Shown in pieces: positions 54,494-62,041 of a stretch of 64,000 nt of DNA (the stretch's first letter is position 1; each line of letters opens with the position of its first letter). Below the pieces are notes generated by a model. The model worked only from the letters and a program-made list of their open reading frames with translations. It was not told where the DNA came from and ran no database searches. The stretch comes from Streptomyces albireticuli. Lineage in GTDB: Bacteria; Actinomycetota; Actinomycetes; Streptomycetales; Streptomycetaceae. The position numbers and the translations under genes are program-made. The stretch is taken from contig NZ_CP021744.1 of NCBI RefSeq assembly GCF_002192455.1, positions 2,820,001 to 2,884,000 on the forward strand. The letters are read 5' to 3'.

Positions 54494-56122
54494 TTACTTC
54501 TTGACCTCGACGTCGGTCCAGATCGCCTGGCGGAAGGAGTCGAACTTCACGTTCTGCACCTTCTTGGAGTAGCCGGCGAGCGTGTGGTCGAAGAAGAGCG
54601 GGATGGAGGGCATGTGCTCCTGGATGATCTTCTTCTCGGCCTCGGCGTAGAGCTTGTTCGACTCCTCGATGGTCTTCGAGGCGTCGGCCTTGTCCATCAG
54701 CTCGTCGATGGCCTTGTCGCTGAACTCCATGTCGTTCGCACCGGCCTTGGTCCGGTACTGCGCGGAGATGAAGTTCTGGATGTTCGGGAAGTCCTGCACC
54801 CAGGCCATACGGAAGGCGCTCTTCATGCGGCGCTCCGTGATGTCGGCGCGCGCCTGCTGGAAGGTCGGCTTGGGGTCGGTGACGCACTCGACGCCGCCGT
54901 TCTGGCGGATGTCGTTGCAGACCGCGTCCGCCCACTCCTTGTTGGCGCCGTCGGCGTTGTAGGTGAGGGTGACCTTGTTGCCGGGGACACCGCCGCCGGC
55001 CTTGATCAGCTCCTTGGCCTTGGCCGGGTCGAACTTGCAGAACTCGCCGCAGGCGCCGCCCTGGTAGCCCTCGACGACCTTCGGGGTGTACCCGTCGGCC
55101 GCGTCCTTGCTGCCCTTGAGCGCGGTCTTGGCGATGGTCTCGCGGTCGATCGCCATGGAGAGGCCCTGACGGACCTTCACCTTCTCCGGCTTGTTCCACT
55201 CGGCCTCGTACAGCGGGAACGAGATGTTGGTGTTGCCACCGAACATCTGGCTGATCGCGCGCTTGCCGAGGTCGTTCTGGTACTGGCCCGCCATGGAGTT
55301 GGGGACCTGGTACATGATGTCGAGCTTGTCGGAGACGAGGTCGTTGTAGGCCGCGTCGTCCTTGTTGTAGAACTTGAAGACGACGCCGCCGTTCTTCGGC
55401 TTGTCGTCACCCTTGTAGTCGGCGAACTTCTTGGTCTTGAACTCGACCTTGTGCTGCCAGTCGCCGTCCTGCTGGTACGGGCCGTTGCCGATCGGGTGCT
55501 CGCCGAACGCCTTGGTGTCCTTGTAGAACGCCTTGGGCAGCGGGGAGAACACGTCGTAGAAGAGCTGCTCCTTGAAGGTGGAGACCGGCTTCTTCAGCTC
55601 GATGGTGAACTCGAGGTCACTGGTGACCTTGAGACCCTCCATCTTCTCGGCCTTCGGGTCGCCCTCGGCCGGGTGGACCTCGTCGTAGCCCTTGATGGGC
55701 TCGAACCACGAGGCGTTCAGCTGCTTGTTCTTGGCGTTGGCGGCCCAGTTCCACGCGTCCACGAAGGAGGCGGCGGTCTGGTCCTCGCCGTTGTGGAACT
55801 TCCAGCCCGGCTTCAGCTTGACCTTGAAGGTCTGGTTGTCCGCGGTGTCGATGCTCTCGGCCGCCACCAGGCGCAGCTTGGACTTCTCGTCGAAGTCGAC
55901 GAGGCCGCGGAAGAGGTTCTTGACGATGTAACCGCCGCCGACCTCATTGGTGTTGCTCGGGATGATCGGGTTCTGCGGTTCCACGTTGTAGTACGTGTAG
56001 GTGCCGTCGGGATTGACAGCCGCGTTGTCATCACTGTCGTTTCCACCGCCACCACAGGCCGTAGCTGTCAACGCAACGGCTATCGCACCTGCGACCCAGG
56101 TAGCGCTCTTGGCACCGCGCAT
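54494..56122 (-). CDS. Peptide ABC importer, binding lipoprotein, system 1
   Basis: A 542-residue SBP_bac_5 lipoprotein. Signal peptide with lipobox ATAC (Cys23), a Gly/Asp tether, then NVEPQNPIIPSNTNEVGGG. The sequence is Lys-rich compared with the GC-rich average, as is usual for highly expressed binding proteins. It ends with a TAA stop, rare here. First gene of the system 1 operon, next to typA across a 490-nt gap with hairpins. Confidence 0.92.
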   Translation of the reverse strand: MRGAKSATWVAGAIAVALTATACGGGGNDSDDNAAVNPDGTYTYYNVEPQNPIIPSNTNEVGGGYIVKNLFRGLVDFDEKSKLRLVAAESIDTADNQTFKVKLKPGWKFHNGEDQTAASFVDAWNWAANAKNKQLNASWFEPIKGYDEVHPAEGDPKAEKMEGLKVTSDLEFTIELKKPVSTFKEQLFYDVFSPLPKAFYKDTKAFGEHPIGNGPYQQDGDWQHKVEFKTKKFADYKGDDKPKNGGVVFKFYNKDDAAYNDLVSDKLDIMYQVPNSMAGQYQNDLGKRAISQMFGGNTNISFPLYEAEWNKPEKVKVRQGLSMAIDRETIAKTALKGSKDAADGYTPKVVEGYQGGACGEFCKFDPAKAKELIKAGGGVPGNKVTLTYNADGANKEWADAVCNDIRQNGGVECVTDPKPTFQQARADITERRMKSAFRMAWVQDFPNIQNFISAQYRTKAGANDMEFSDKAIDELMDKADASKTIEESNKLYAEAEKKIIQEHMPSIPLFFDHTLAGYSKKVQNVKFDSFRQAIWTDVEVKK

Positions 56123-56418
56123 GGGTATGCCCTCCTCAGGAGTCCACTATCACTACAAGAGAGGCGCCGGCCCCACGCTGACACCCCTGACAGCGGAGAC
56201 GGAACCGGCACCTCGAGTGTGCTCGTGAGTCGGCGCTCCCCACAGCGCGTGACCCGTTGACCCGAGCTCAGTGAACCCAACTATTAAGTACGTCCGCCTT
56301 GTAAACCACACTTAAAGGGTCTCGCTTTGGTCACATCGACCGGCGAGAGATGTCCGAAATCCGGACAAAGGGAGTGCAGACAGACACCCGCGAAACGGAC
56401 TGTTAACACAACAACAGA

Positions 56419-56449
56419 CGCCCTCTGTCCGCTATACGGACAGAGGGCG
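56419..56449. terminator. 13-bp perfect hairpin (CGCCCTCTGTCCG arms)
   Basis: CGCCCTCTGTCCG (56419-56431) pairs exactly with 56437-56449 around a CTATA loop. On the minus strand it is followed by TCTGTTGTTG, moderately U-rich. It is the last of three hairpins downstream of typA. Confidence 0.65.
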
Positions 56450-56477
56450 ACGAAAACTGACGGATAATCCGTTGACG

Positions 56478-56494
56478 GGCCCGTAACACGGGCC
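56478..56494. other. Short 7-bp hairpin between typA and system 1
   Basis: GGCCCGT (56478-56484) pairs with ACGGGCC (56488-56494) around AAC. It sits between the two larger hairpins. Confidence 0.45.
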
Positions 56495-56511
56495 GCACCG
56501 CAGAGCATGCC

Positions 56512-56557
56512 AGAGGCCCGGAGCCCACCGCTATGGAAGCGGGGATTCCGGGCCTCT
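56512..56557 (-). terminator. Terminator of typA
   Basis: AGAGGCCCGGA (56512-56522) pairs with TCCGGGCCTCT (56547-56557), with a nested CCGCT/AGCGG stem inside, about 55 nt after the typA stop codon. Confidence 0.65.
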
Positions 56558-56611
56558 TCGGCTACCGAGGGCGCACTCTCGCGGGAGTACGCCCCTCAGC
56601 GCTCGCGGTCT

Positions 56612-58516
56612 TTAGCGCTTGGCGCGGGACGCGGTGCGGCCGCGCTCCTTCTGGTCCAGGACGACCTTGCGGATGCGCACGGCCTCCGGGGTCACCTCGA
56701 CGCACTCGTCGTCGCGGCAGAACTCCAGGGACTGCTCCAGCGACAGCTTGCGCGGCGGGACGATCGCCTCGAAGGAGTCGGCGGAGGAGGAGCGCATGTT
56801 GGTGAGCTTCTTCTCCTTGGTGATGTTGACGTCCATGTCGTCGGCGCGGGAGTTCTCGCCGACGATCATGCCCTCGTACACCTCGGTGCCCGGGTCGGTG
56901 AAGAGCACGCCGCGCTCCTGGAGGTTCGTCATCGCGAAGGCGGTGACGGCACCGGCGCGGTCGGCGACCAGGGAGCCGTTGTTACGGGTCTTCAGCTCGC
57001 CGAACCACGGCTCGTGGCCCTCGTGGATGGAGTGGGCGATACCGGTGCCGCGGGTGTTCGTCAGGAACTCCGTGCGGAAGCCGATCAGACCGCGGGACGG
57101 GACGACGAACTCCATGCGGACCCAGCCGGAGCCGTGGTTGGACATGTTGTCCATGCGGCCCTTGCGGGTGCCCATGAGCTGCGTGACCGCGCCCATGTGC
57201 TCCTCGGGCACGTCGACCGTGAGGCGCTCGACCGGCTCGTGGGTCTTGCCGTCGACCTGCTTGGTGACGACCTGCGGCTTGCCGATGGTCATCTCGAAGC
57301 CCTCGCGGCGCATCTGCTCGACCAGGATGGCCAGCGCCAGCTCACCGCGGCCCTGCACCTCCCAGGCGTCGGGGCGCTCGGTGTCCAGGACGCGCAGCGA
57401 GACGTTACCGACCAGCTCGCGGTCCAGACGGTCCTTGACCTGGCGGGCGGTGACCTTGCGGTCCTTGACGGCGGACTTGGCGTCCGCGCCCTTGCCCGTG
57501 CCACCGCGGCCGACCAGCGGCGAGGTGTTGGTGCCGATGGTCATGGAGATCGCCGGCTCGTCGACCGTGATCAGCGGCAGCGCGACCGGGTTCTCCGGGT
57601 CGGCCAGGGTCTCACCGATCATGATGTCGGGGATACCGGCGACGGCGCAGATGTCACCGGGGCCGGCCACCTCGGCGGGCTTGCGGGTGAGGGCCTCGGT
57701 CATCATCAGCTCGGTGATGCGGACGTTGGAGATGGTGCCGTCACGCTTGATCCACGCGACCGTCTGGCCCTTGCGCAGCTCGCCCTGCTCGACGCGGAGC
57801 AGCGCGATGCGGCCGAGGAAGTTGTCGGCGTCGAGGTTGGTGACGTGGGCCTGGAGCGGCGCGTCGTCCTCGAACGTCGGGGCCGGGACGTGCGCCAGGA
57901 TCGTGGAGAAGAACGGCTCCAGGTTGGTGCTGTCCGCGGGGACGGTGCCGTCCTCCGGCTTGGTCAGCGAGGCGATGCCGTCACGGCCGCAGGCGTAGAC
58001 GATCGGGAACTCGATCTGGTCCTCGTCCGCGTCCAGGTCCAGGAAGAGGTCGTACGTCTCGTTGACGACCTCGTCGATGCGGGAGTCCGGGCGGTCCGTC
58101 TTGTTGATGCAGAGGATGACCGGCTTCCGCTGCTGGAGCGCCTTACGGAGCACGAAGCGGGTCTGCGGCAGCGGGCCCTCGGAGGCGTCGACGAGCAGCA
58201 CGACCGCGTCCACCATCGACAGACCGCGCTCGACCTCGCCACCGAAGTCGGCGTGGCCGGGGGTGTCGATGATGTTGATCGTGATCGGGTCCCCGCCGTC
58301 CTTGGGGTGATACTTCACCGCCGTGTTCTTGGCGAGGATCGTGATGCCCTTCTCACGCTCCAGGTCGTTCGAGTCCATGACGCGGTCGTCGACGGACTCG
58401 AGCTGGTGGGCGGCGAAGGCGCCGGCCTGCTTGAGCATGGCGTCGACGATGGTCGTCTTGCCGTGGTCGACGTGGGCGACGATGGCGACGTTTCGAATGT
58501 CGTGGCGCGTGGGCAC
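56612..58516 (-). CDS. typA: Translational GTPase TypA/BipA
   Basis: A 634-residue ribosome-binding GTPase of the EF-G class, linked to stress and 50S assembly. G-domain motifs: AHVDHGKTT (G1), DTPGHADFGGEVER (G3) and NKTDRPDSR (G4); then the EF-Tu-like domain II, the EF-G-like domains and the TypA-specific C-terminus. The start is GTG 58516 (VPTRHDIRNVAI); the longer frame to 58609 is not conserved. Rv1165 of M. tuberculosis is the counterpart, there also next to an LpqW-like lipoprotein. Confidence 0.96.
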   Translation of the reverse strand: MPTRHDIRNVAIVAHVDHGKTTIVDAMLKQAGAFAAHQLESVDDRVMDSNDLEREKGITILAKNTAVKYHPKDGGDPITINIIDTPGHADFGGEVERGLSMVDAVVLLVDASEGPLPQTRFVLRKALQQRKPVILCINKTDRPDSRIDEVVNETYDLFLDLDADEDQIEFPIVYACGRDGIASLTKPEDGTVPADSTNLEPFFSTILAHVPAPTFEDDAPLQAHVTNLDADNFLGRIALLRVEQGELRKGQTVAWIKRDGTISNVRITELMMTEALTRKPAEVAGPGDICAVAGIPDIMIGETLADPENPVALPLITVDEPAISMTIGTNTSPLVGRGGTGKGADAKSAVKDRKVTARQVKDRLDRELVGNVSLRVLDTERPDAWEVQGRGELALAILVEQMRREGFEMTIGKPQVVTKQVDGKTHEPVERLTVDVPEEHMGAVTQLMGTRKGRMDNMSNHGSGWVRMEFVVPSRGLIGFRTEFLTNTRGTGIAHSIHEGHEPWFGELKTRNNGSLVADRAGAVTAFAMTNLQERGVLFTDPGTEVYEGMIVGENSRADDMDVNITKEKKLTNMRSSSADSFEAIVPPRKLSLEQSLEFCRDDECVEVTPEAVRIRKVVLDQKERGRTASRAKR

Positions 58517-58714
58517 TTGCGGCGCTTCTCCCGGAATCGTGGATGGCAGCGCGTACGGTCCGGTACGCGCGCCTGCCGGGCAGGACACGCCACGGCCTAT
58601 CCACTCCATGGTACGGGGCCGCGCCGACTTCGGCCGCCCCAGGCTGTGGGCGCAGCCTCTGACCTGCGATTACTTCCGGAAATGAGGGTGCTGCCCGGTG
58701 CCGCTCCGGGAGAC

Positions 58715-60523
58715 TCAGCGCCGGAACCCCAGGTCCTGGTAGCGCGGCGTCGCCAGGCCGAACGCCCCGGCGTTCACGACCGTGCTCCTGGCCGCCACGA
58801 GCTCGGGGCGCTGGTAGAGCGGGATCGAGCCGGCCGCCGCCCAGATCCGGGCGTCCGCGCGGCCGACCAGGTCGCGGGAGACCTCGGTGTCCAGCTCCGT
58901 GGACGCCTGCTCGAAGAGCTGGTCGATCTGGTCCGTGCCCACCCGGGTGTAGTTCTGCTCGACCAGCAGCGAGCCGTCGGCGGCGGGCTGCGGCTTGGCG
59001 AAGACGGGGCGGGCGTCCGTCGAGGGGTAGGCGGTGGCGGGCCAGGAGTAGAGGGCGAGGTCGTAGGTGCCGGCGGCGATGTGGTCCTTGAAGTAGCCCG
59101 CGTCCGCGACCTTGGTGATCTCGGTGTGGATGCCGACGGCGTCGAGCTGGCGGGCGATGCGGTCGCCGACGGACCGCAGCGGCTCGGCGCCGGAGCCCTC
59201 CGGCAGGACGAAGCGGAGCGTGAGCCTCTTGCCGTCCTTCATCCGCACCGGCGGCGCGGCGGCCGCCCGCTTGCCGTCCGTGCCCCGCGCGGGCCCGCGC
59301 TCCCGCCAGCCCGCGTCCGCCAGGAGCTGCCCGGCCGTCTTGGGGTCGGTGCCGCCGATGGCGTCGCTGTTGTCCTCGTAGCCCTGCTGGCCGGCCATGA
59401 AGAGGTGGCTGCCTTGCGGTGCCACGGGCAGGCCCAGCGGGCGCAGAACCGATTCAGCGAGGGTCTTGCGGTCGAGGGCGCGGGCCACCGCGCGGCGCAC
59501 CCGCTCGTCGGCGAGGGCGCCCGTGGAGCCGTTGAGGGCGAGCTGGGTGTAGGCGGGCTCCAGGGAGCGGCGGACGGACAGCCCGCGCAGCGGCCCGGCG
59601 GGCGGCGCGGCGCGCTTCTCCCCCTTCTTCCTGCGGGGCGTGTTCGCGGCCGTGATGCGGTCGGCGTCGGCGGTGCGCACGTCGGCGAGGTCGAGGCGGC
59701 CGGCGGCCAGCGCGGCGGCCCGCTCCTCGCGGGGCACGGCCCGCAGCACCAGCTGGTCGAGCTTGGCCCGGTCGCCCCACCACTTCGGGTCGCGGACGAG
59801 CGTGAGGGTGCCCTGGCCGTTGTCGCGCGGCCCGACCCGGAAGGGGCCGGCGGAGACCTTGAGCTCGTTGCGGGCGCTGTCGTTGAAGGCGTTGGCGTCG
59901 CCCATCACGGACTTCGGGTAGAGGGGGGTGAAGAGGGCGGCCCAGTCGGCGTAGGGGCGGGCGAAGGTGACCTTGACCTCGTGGGCGTCCGCGCCCGGCT
60001 CGACCCGGTCGATCCGGTCGTAGCCGGCGTTGCGGGCCGTCCAATAGCCGCTGTCCCGGCCGCGCAGCGCCTGCCACTGGGCCTGGAAGTCGGCGGCCGA
60101 GAGGGCCTTGCCGTCATTCCAGGCGGCCCGGGGGTTGAGCTTGTAGACCACGACCTGCCGGGGGGCGCGCTGGACGACCTCGGCGGACGCCAGGTAGTCG
60201 GGGTCGCGGCGCGGGCGGCCGTGGTCGTCCAGGGTGAAGAGGGCGGGCAGGGCGGCCGCGGCGACGCGCCGGGTGGCGGCGTCGGCGTCCGCCTGGAAGG
60301 TGTTGAGGGTGGCGGGCAGGGCGTCCACGGCCCAGCGCAGGGTGCCCTTGTCGGCGACCTTCTCGCGGGGCAGGGCGTTGATGTCCGGCGGGGTGATCGC
60401 GCCCTCGTCGGCCTCGTCCCCGGTGAGGCCGCAGCCGGCCAGCACCGGCAGCGGCAGGAGCATCCCGGCGGCCAGCAGGGCGGCGGAGCGACGGAGCCGG
60501 GTGCGGGTCGAGAGGGGGGCCAT
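58715..60523 (-). CDS. LpqW-like orphan binding-protein family lipoprotein
   Basis: A 602-residue lipoprotein (lipobox LAGC, Cys31) of the SBP_bac_5 superfamily, annotated in many genomes as an ABC family substrate-binding protein. No permease or ATPase accompanies it. In mycobacteria the gene beside typA is lpqW (Rv1166), whose product controls phosphatidylinositol mannoside/lipomannan branching and does not transport peptides. The neighbourhood and the family match here. A Lys/Ala-rich insert lies at about 305-325. ATG 60523 is preceded by GGAGG. Confidence 0.85.
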   Translation of the reverse strand: MAPLSTRTRLRRSAALLAAGMLLPLPVLAGCGLTGDEADEGAITPPDINALPREKVADKGTLRWAVDALPATLNTFQADADAATRRVAAAALPALFTLDDHGRPRRDPDYLASAEVVQRAPRQVVVYKLNPRAAWNDGKALSAADFQAQWQALRGRDSGYWTARNAGYDRIDRVEPGADAHEVKVTFARPYADWAALFTPLYPKSVMGDANAFNDSARNELKVSAGPFRVGPRDNGQGTLTLVRDPKWWGDRAKLDQLVLRAVPREERAAALAAGRLDLADVRTADADRITAANTPRRKKGEKRAAPPAGPLRGLSVRRSLEPAYTQLALNGSTGALADERVRRAVARALDRKTLAESVLRPLGLPVAPQGSHLFMAGQQGYEDNSDAIGGTDPKTAGQLLADAGWRERGPARGTDGKRAAAAPPVRMKDGKRLTLRFVLPEGSGAEPLRSVGDRIARQLDAVGIHTEITKVADAGYFKDHIAAGTYDLALYSWPATAYPSTDARPVFAKPQPAADGSLLVEQNYTRVGTDQIDQLFEQASTELDTEVSRDLVGRADARIWAAAGSIPLYQRPELVAARSTVVNAGAFGLATPRYQDLGFRR

Positions 60524-60829
60524 GGGATACCTCCGCCGGGACGGGACGGCTGCCGGATCGCGCGCGTCCGGCGCAATGCGCCGCTGATCGCATCTACTGC
60601 TCACCACTGAATGTGACAGTCCGCTCGAACGCCCGGCGACACGGCGCCCCGCGGGGACACGCCACCCACGTGGACGAACGTTCGGCGGCCCCCGGGCGCG
60701 GAGCGAATGCGCTCCCGCGAAGCCGCGATCGTGACCGCTATCTTCCGCTGGAGGGGTGTGACGCGCGACACTCTCTGTCGCATGAACGTCGCCACCCGCA
60801 ACCGCCGACCGCGGAAGTGAGGGCAAGAC
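60524..60829. promoter_or_regulatory. 306-nt divergent region before the sdh operon
   Basis: No gene is visible. It must carry the promoter of the LpqW-like gene (minus) and the one for the sdh operon (plus). A perfect palindrome CGAACGTTCG (60675-60684) is present; unlike the SOS box it has no 4-nt spacer between the half-sites. Confidence 0.35.
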
Positions 60830-61114
60830 ATGTCCCTGAACGACGAAGTGACGGCAGTTCAGCGCTGCCTGGACGAGCTCGGCCGGGCGCTGACCCGCCT
60901 TGAGGGCCATCTGGGCAACCGCGACCTGGAGCTGCGACGCGTCCGCACCGATGCCGCACATCTGCGCGAGAGCGTCACTCTCCTGCGGGACGTCCACCCC
61001 GCGGAGCGCCCACGCCCCGAGACCGTGCCGATCCCCGACACCCCGTACGACGCCTCCCTGTGGACGGACGCCGACGAGGAAGGTCTCGGGGCCCGCGACC
61101 GGCGCGCCCCCTGA
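60830..61114 (+). CDS. Conserved coiled-coil hypothetical protein
   Basis: A 94-residue protein. The first 55 residues form a helical heptad-like region (VQRCLDELGRALTRLEGHL, then LRRVRTDAAHLRESVTLL) and the rest is Pro/Asp-rich (PIPDTPYDASLWTDADEEG). It is cytoplasmic and of unknown function. GAGGG lies 7 nt before the ATG. It is followed by the sdh membrane subunit after 60 nt and is probably in the same transcript. Confidence 0.8.
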   Translation: MSLNDEVTAVQRCLDELGRALTRLEGHLGNRDLELRRVRTDAAHLRESVTLLRDVHPAERPRPETVPIPDTPYDASLWTDADEEGLGARDRRAP

Positions 61115-61174
61115 CGGCACCGGGCACCGCGGCAGCCAGGCACCGACCATCCCCGCTCCTCACCGGAGTCCCCT

Positions 61175-62029
61175 TTGGCCACTGGTACCGACCCCCAAGC
61201 AGGCACCGCCCCCGCCGCCGGCGGAGCCGCCCCCGCGCGCGGCGGCGTCCACCACCCCTCGCGCGCCGCGATCGGCGCCCGTCACCTGCGCCCGGACCGC
61301 TGGTGGCTGGCGCCCGCGGTCACCGCCGCCGGACTGTTCGCGTTCGTCGTCTACTCCACGTGGCGGGCCTTCGCGAACGACGCCTACTACGCCGCGCCCT
61401 ACGTCTCGCCCTTCTACTCCCCCTGCCTCGCCGAGAACTGCGTCCCCATGAAGGGCGGCGCGGACTGGGAGCTCTTCGGCGCCTGGTGGGGCCTGTCGCC
61501 CGCGCTGCTGATCCTGATCTTCCCGCTGGGCTTCCGGCTGACCTGCTACTACTACCGCAAGGCGTACTACCGCGGCTTCTGGGCCTCGCCCCCGGCCTGC
61601 GCCGTCGCCGAGCCGCACGCGAAGTACACCGGGGAGACCCGCTTCCCGCTGATCCTCCAGAACGTGCACCGCTACTTCTTCTACTTCGCGGTGATCGTCG
61701 CGGGCATCCTCACCTATGACACGGCCCTGGGCTTCCGCGACGAGCGGGGCGAGTGGGGCCACATGGGGCTCGGCACCCTCGTCCTCCTCGCGAACATCGC
61801 GCTGATCTGGGCGTACACCCTCTCCTGCCACTCCTGCCGGCACATCGTCGGCGGCCGGATCCGCACCTTCTCCAAGCACCCGGTGCGCTACCGCATGTGG
61901 GGCTGGGTCAGCGCGCTCAACGCCCGGCACATGCTGCTCGCGTGGGCCTCCCTGATCAGCGTGGCGGCCGCGGACTTCTACGTGTACCTGGTCGCCAGTG
62001 GCGCCTTCGACGATCCGCGCTTTTTCTAG
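61175..62029 (+). CDS. Succinate dehydrogenase/fumarate reductase membrane anchor
   Basis: A 284-residue integral membrane protein with five or six helices. It corresponds to the anchor gene (Rv0249c type) of mycobacterial Sdh1 complexes and precedes SdhA and SdhB. His-rich helices (NVHRYFFYF, SALNARHMLL) and CHSCRH are candidates for haem or quinone contacts. It starts at TTG 61175 with CGGAG six nt upstream. The next gene follows after 12 nt. Confidence 0.88.
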   Translation: MATGTDPQAGTAPAAGGAAPARGGVHHPSRAAIGARHLRPDRWWLAPAVTAAGLFAFVVYSTWRAFANDAYYAAPYVSPFYSPCLAENCVPMKGGADWELFGAWWGLSPALLILIFPLGFRLTCYYYRKAYYRGFWASPPACAVAEPHAKYTGETRFPLILQNVHRYFFYFAVIVAGILTYDTALGFRDERGEWGHMGLGTLVLLANIALIWAYTLSCHSCRHIVGGRIRTFSKHPVRYRMWGWVSALNARHMLLAWASLISVAAADFYVYLVASGAFDDPRFF

Positions 62030-62041
62030 GAGGGGCTACTG

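Larger units (their letters stand above)
56123..56611. promoter_or_regulatory. 489-nt gap between typA and system 1
   Basis: No gene is visible. The left half, towards 56122, is relatively AT-rich and should contain the promoter of the system 1 operon. The right half holds three hairpins listed separately. I could not fix a convincing -35/-10 pair. Confidence 0.4.

Noticed and set aside
56507..60610. An open frame of 1367 codons on the plus strand opposite typA and the LpqW-like gene
   Set aside because: It is antisense to two certain genes and its composition (Val/Leu/Gly/Asp/Arg) is that of a GC-rich shadow frame. It has no domain and no ribosome binding site.
60675..60684. LexA/SOS box CGAACGTTCG before the sdh operon
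   Set aside because: The Gram-positive SOS box has four bases between the half-sites; this palindrome has none.
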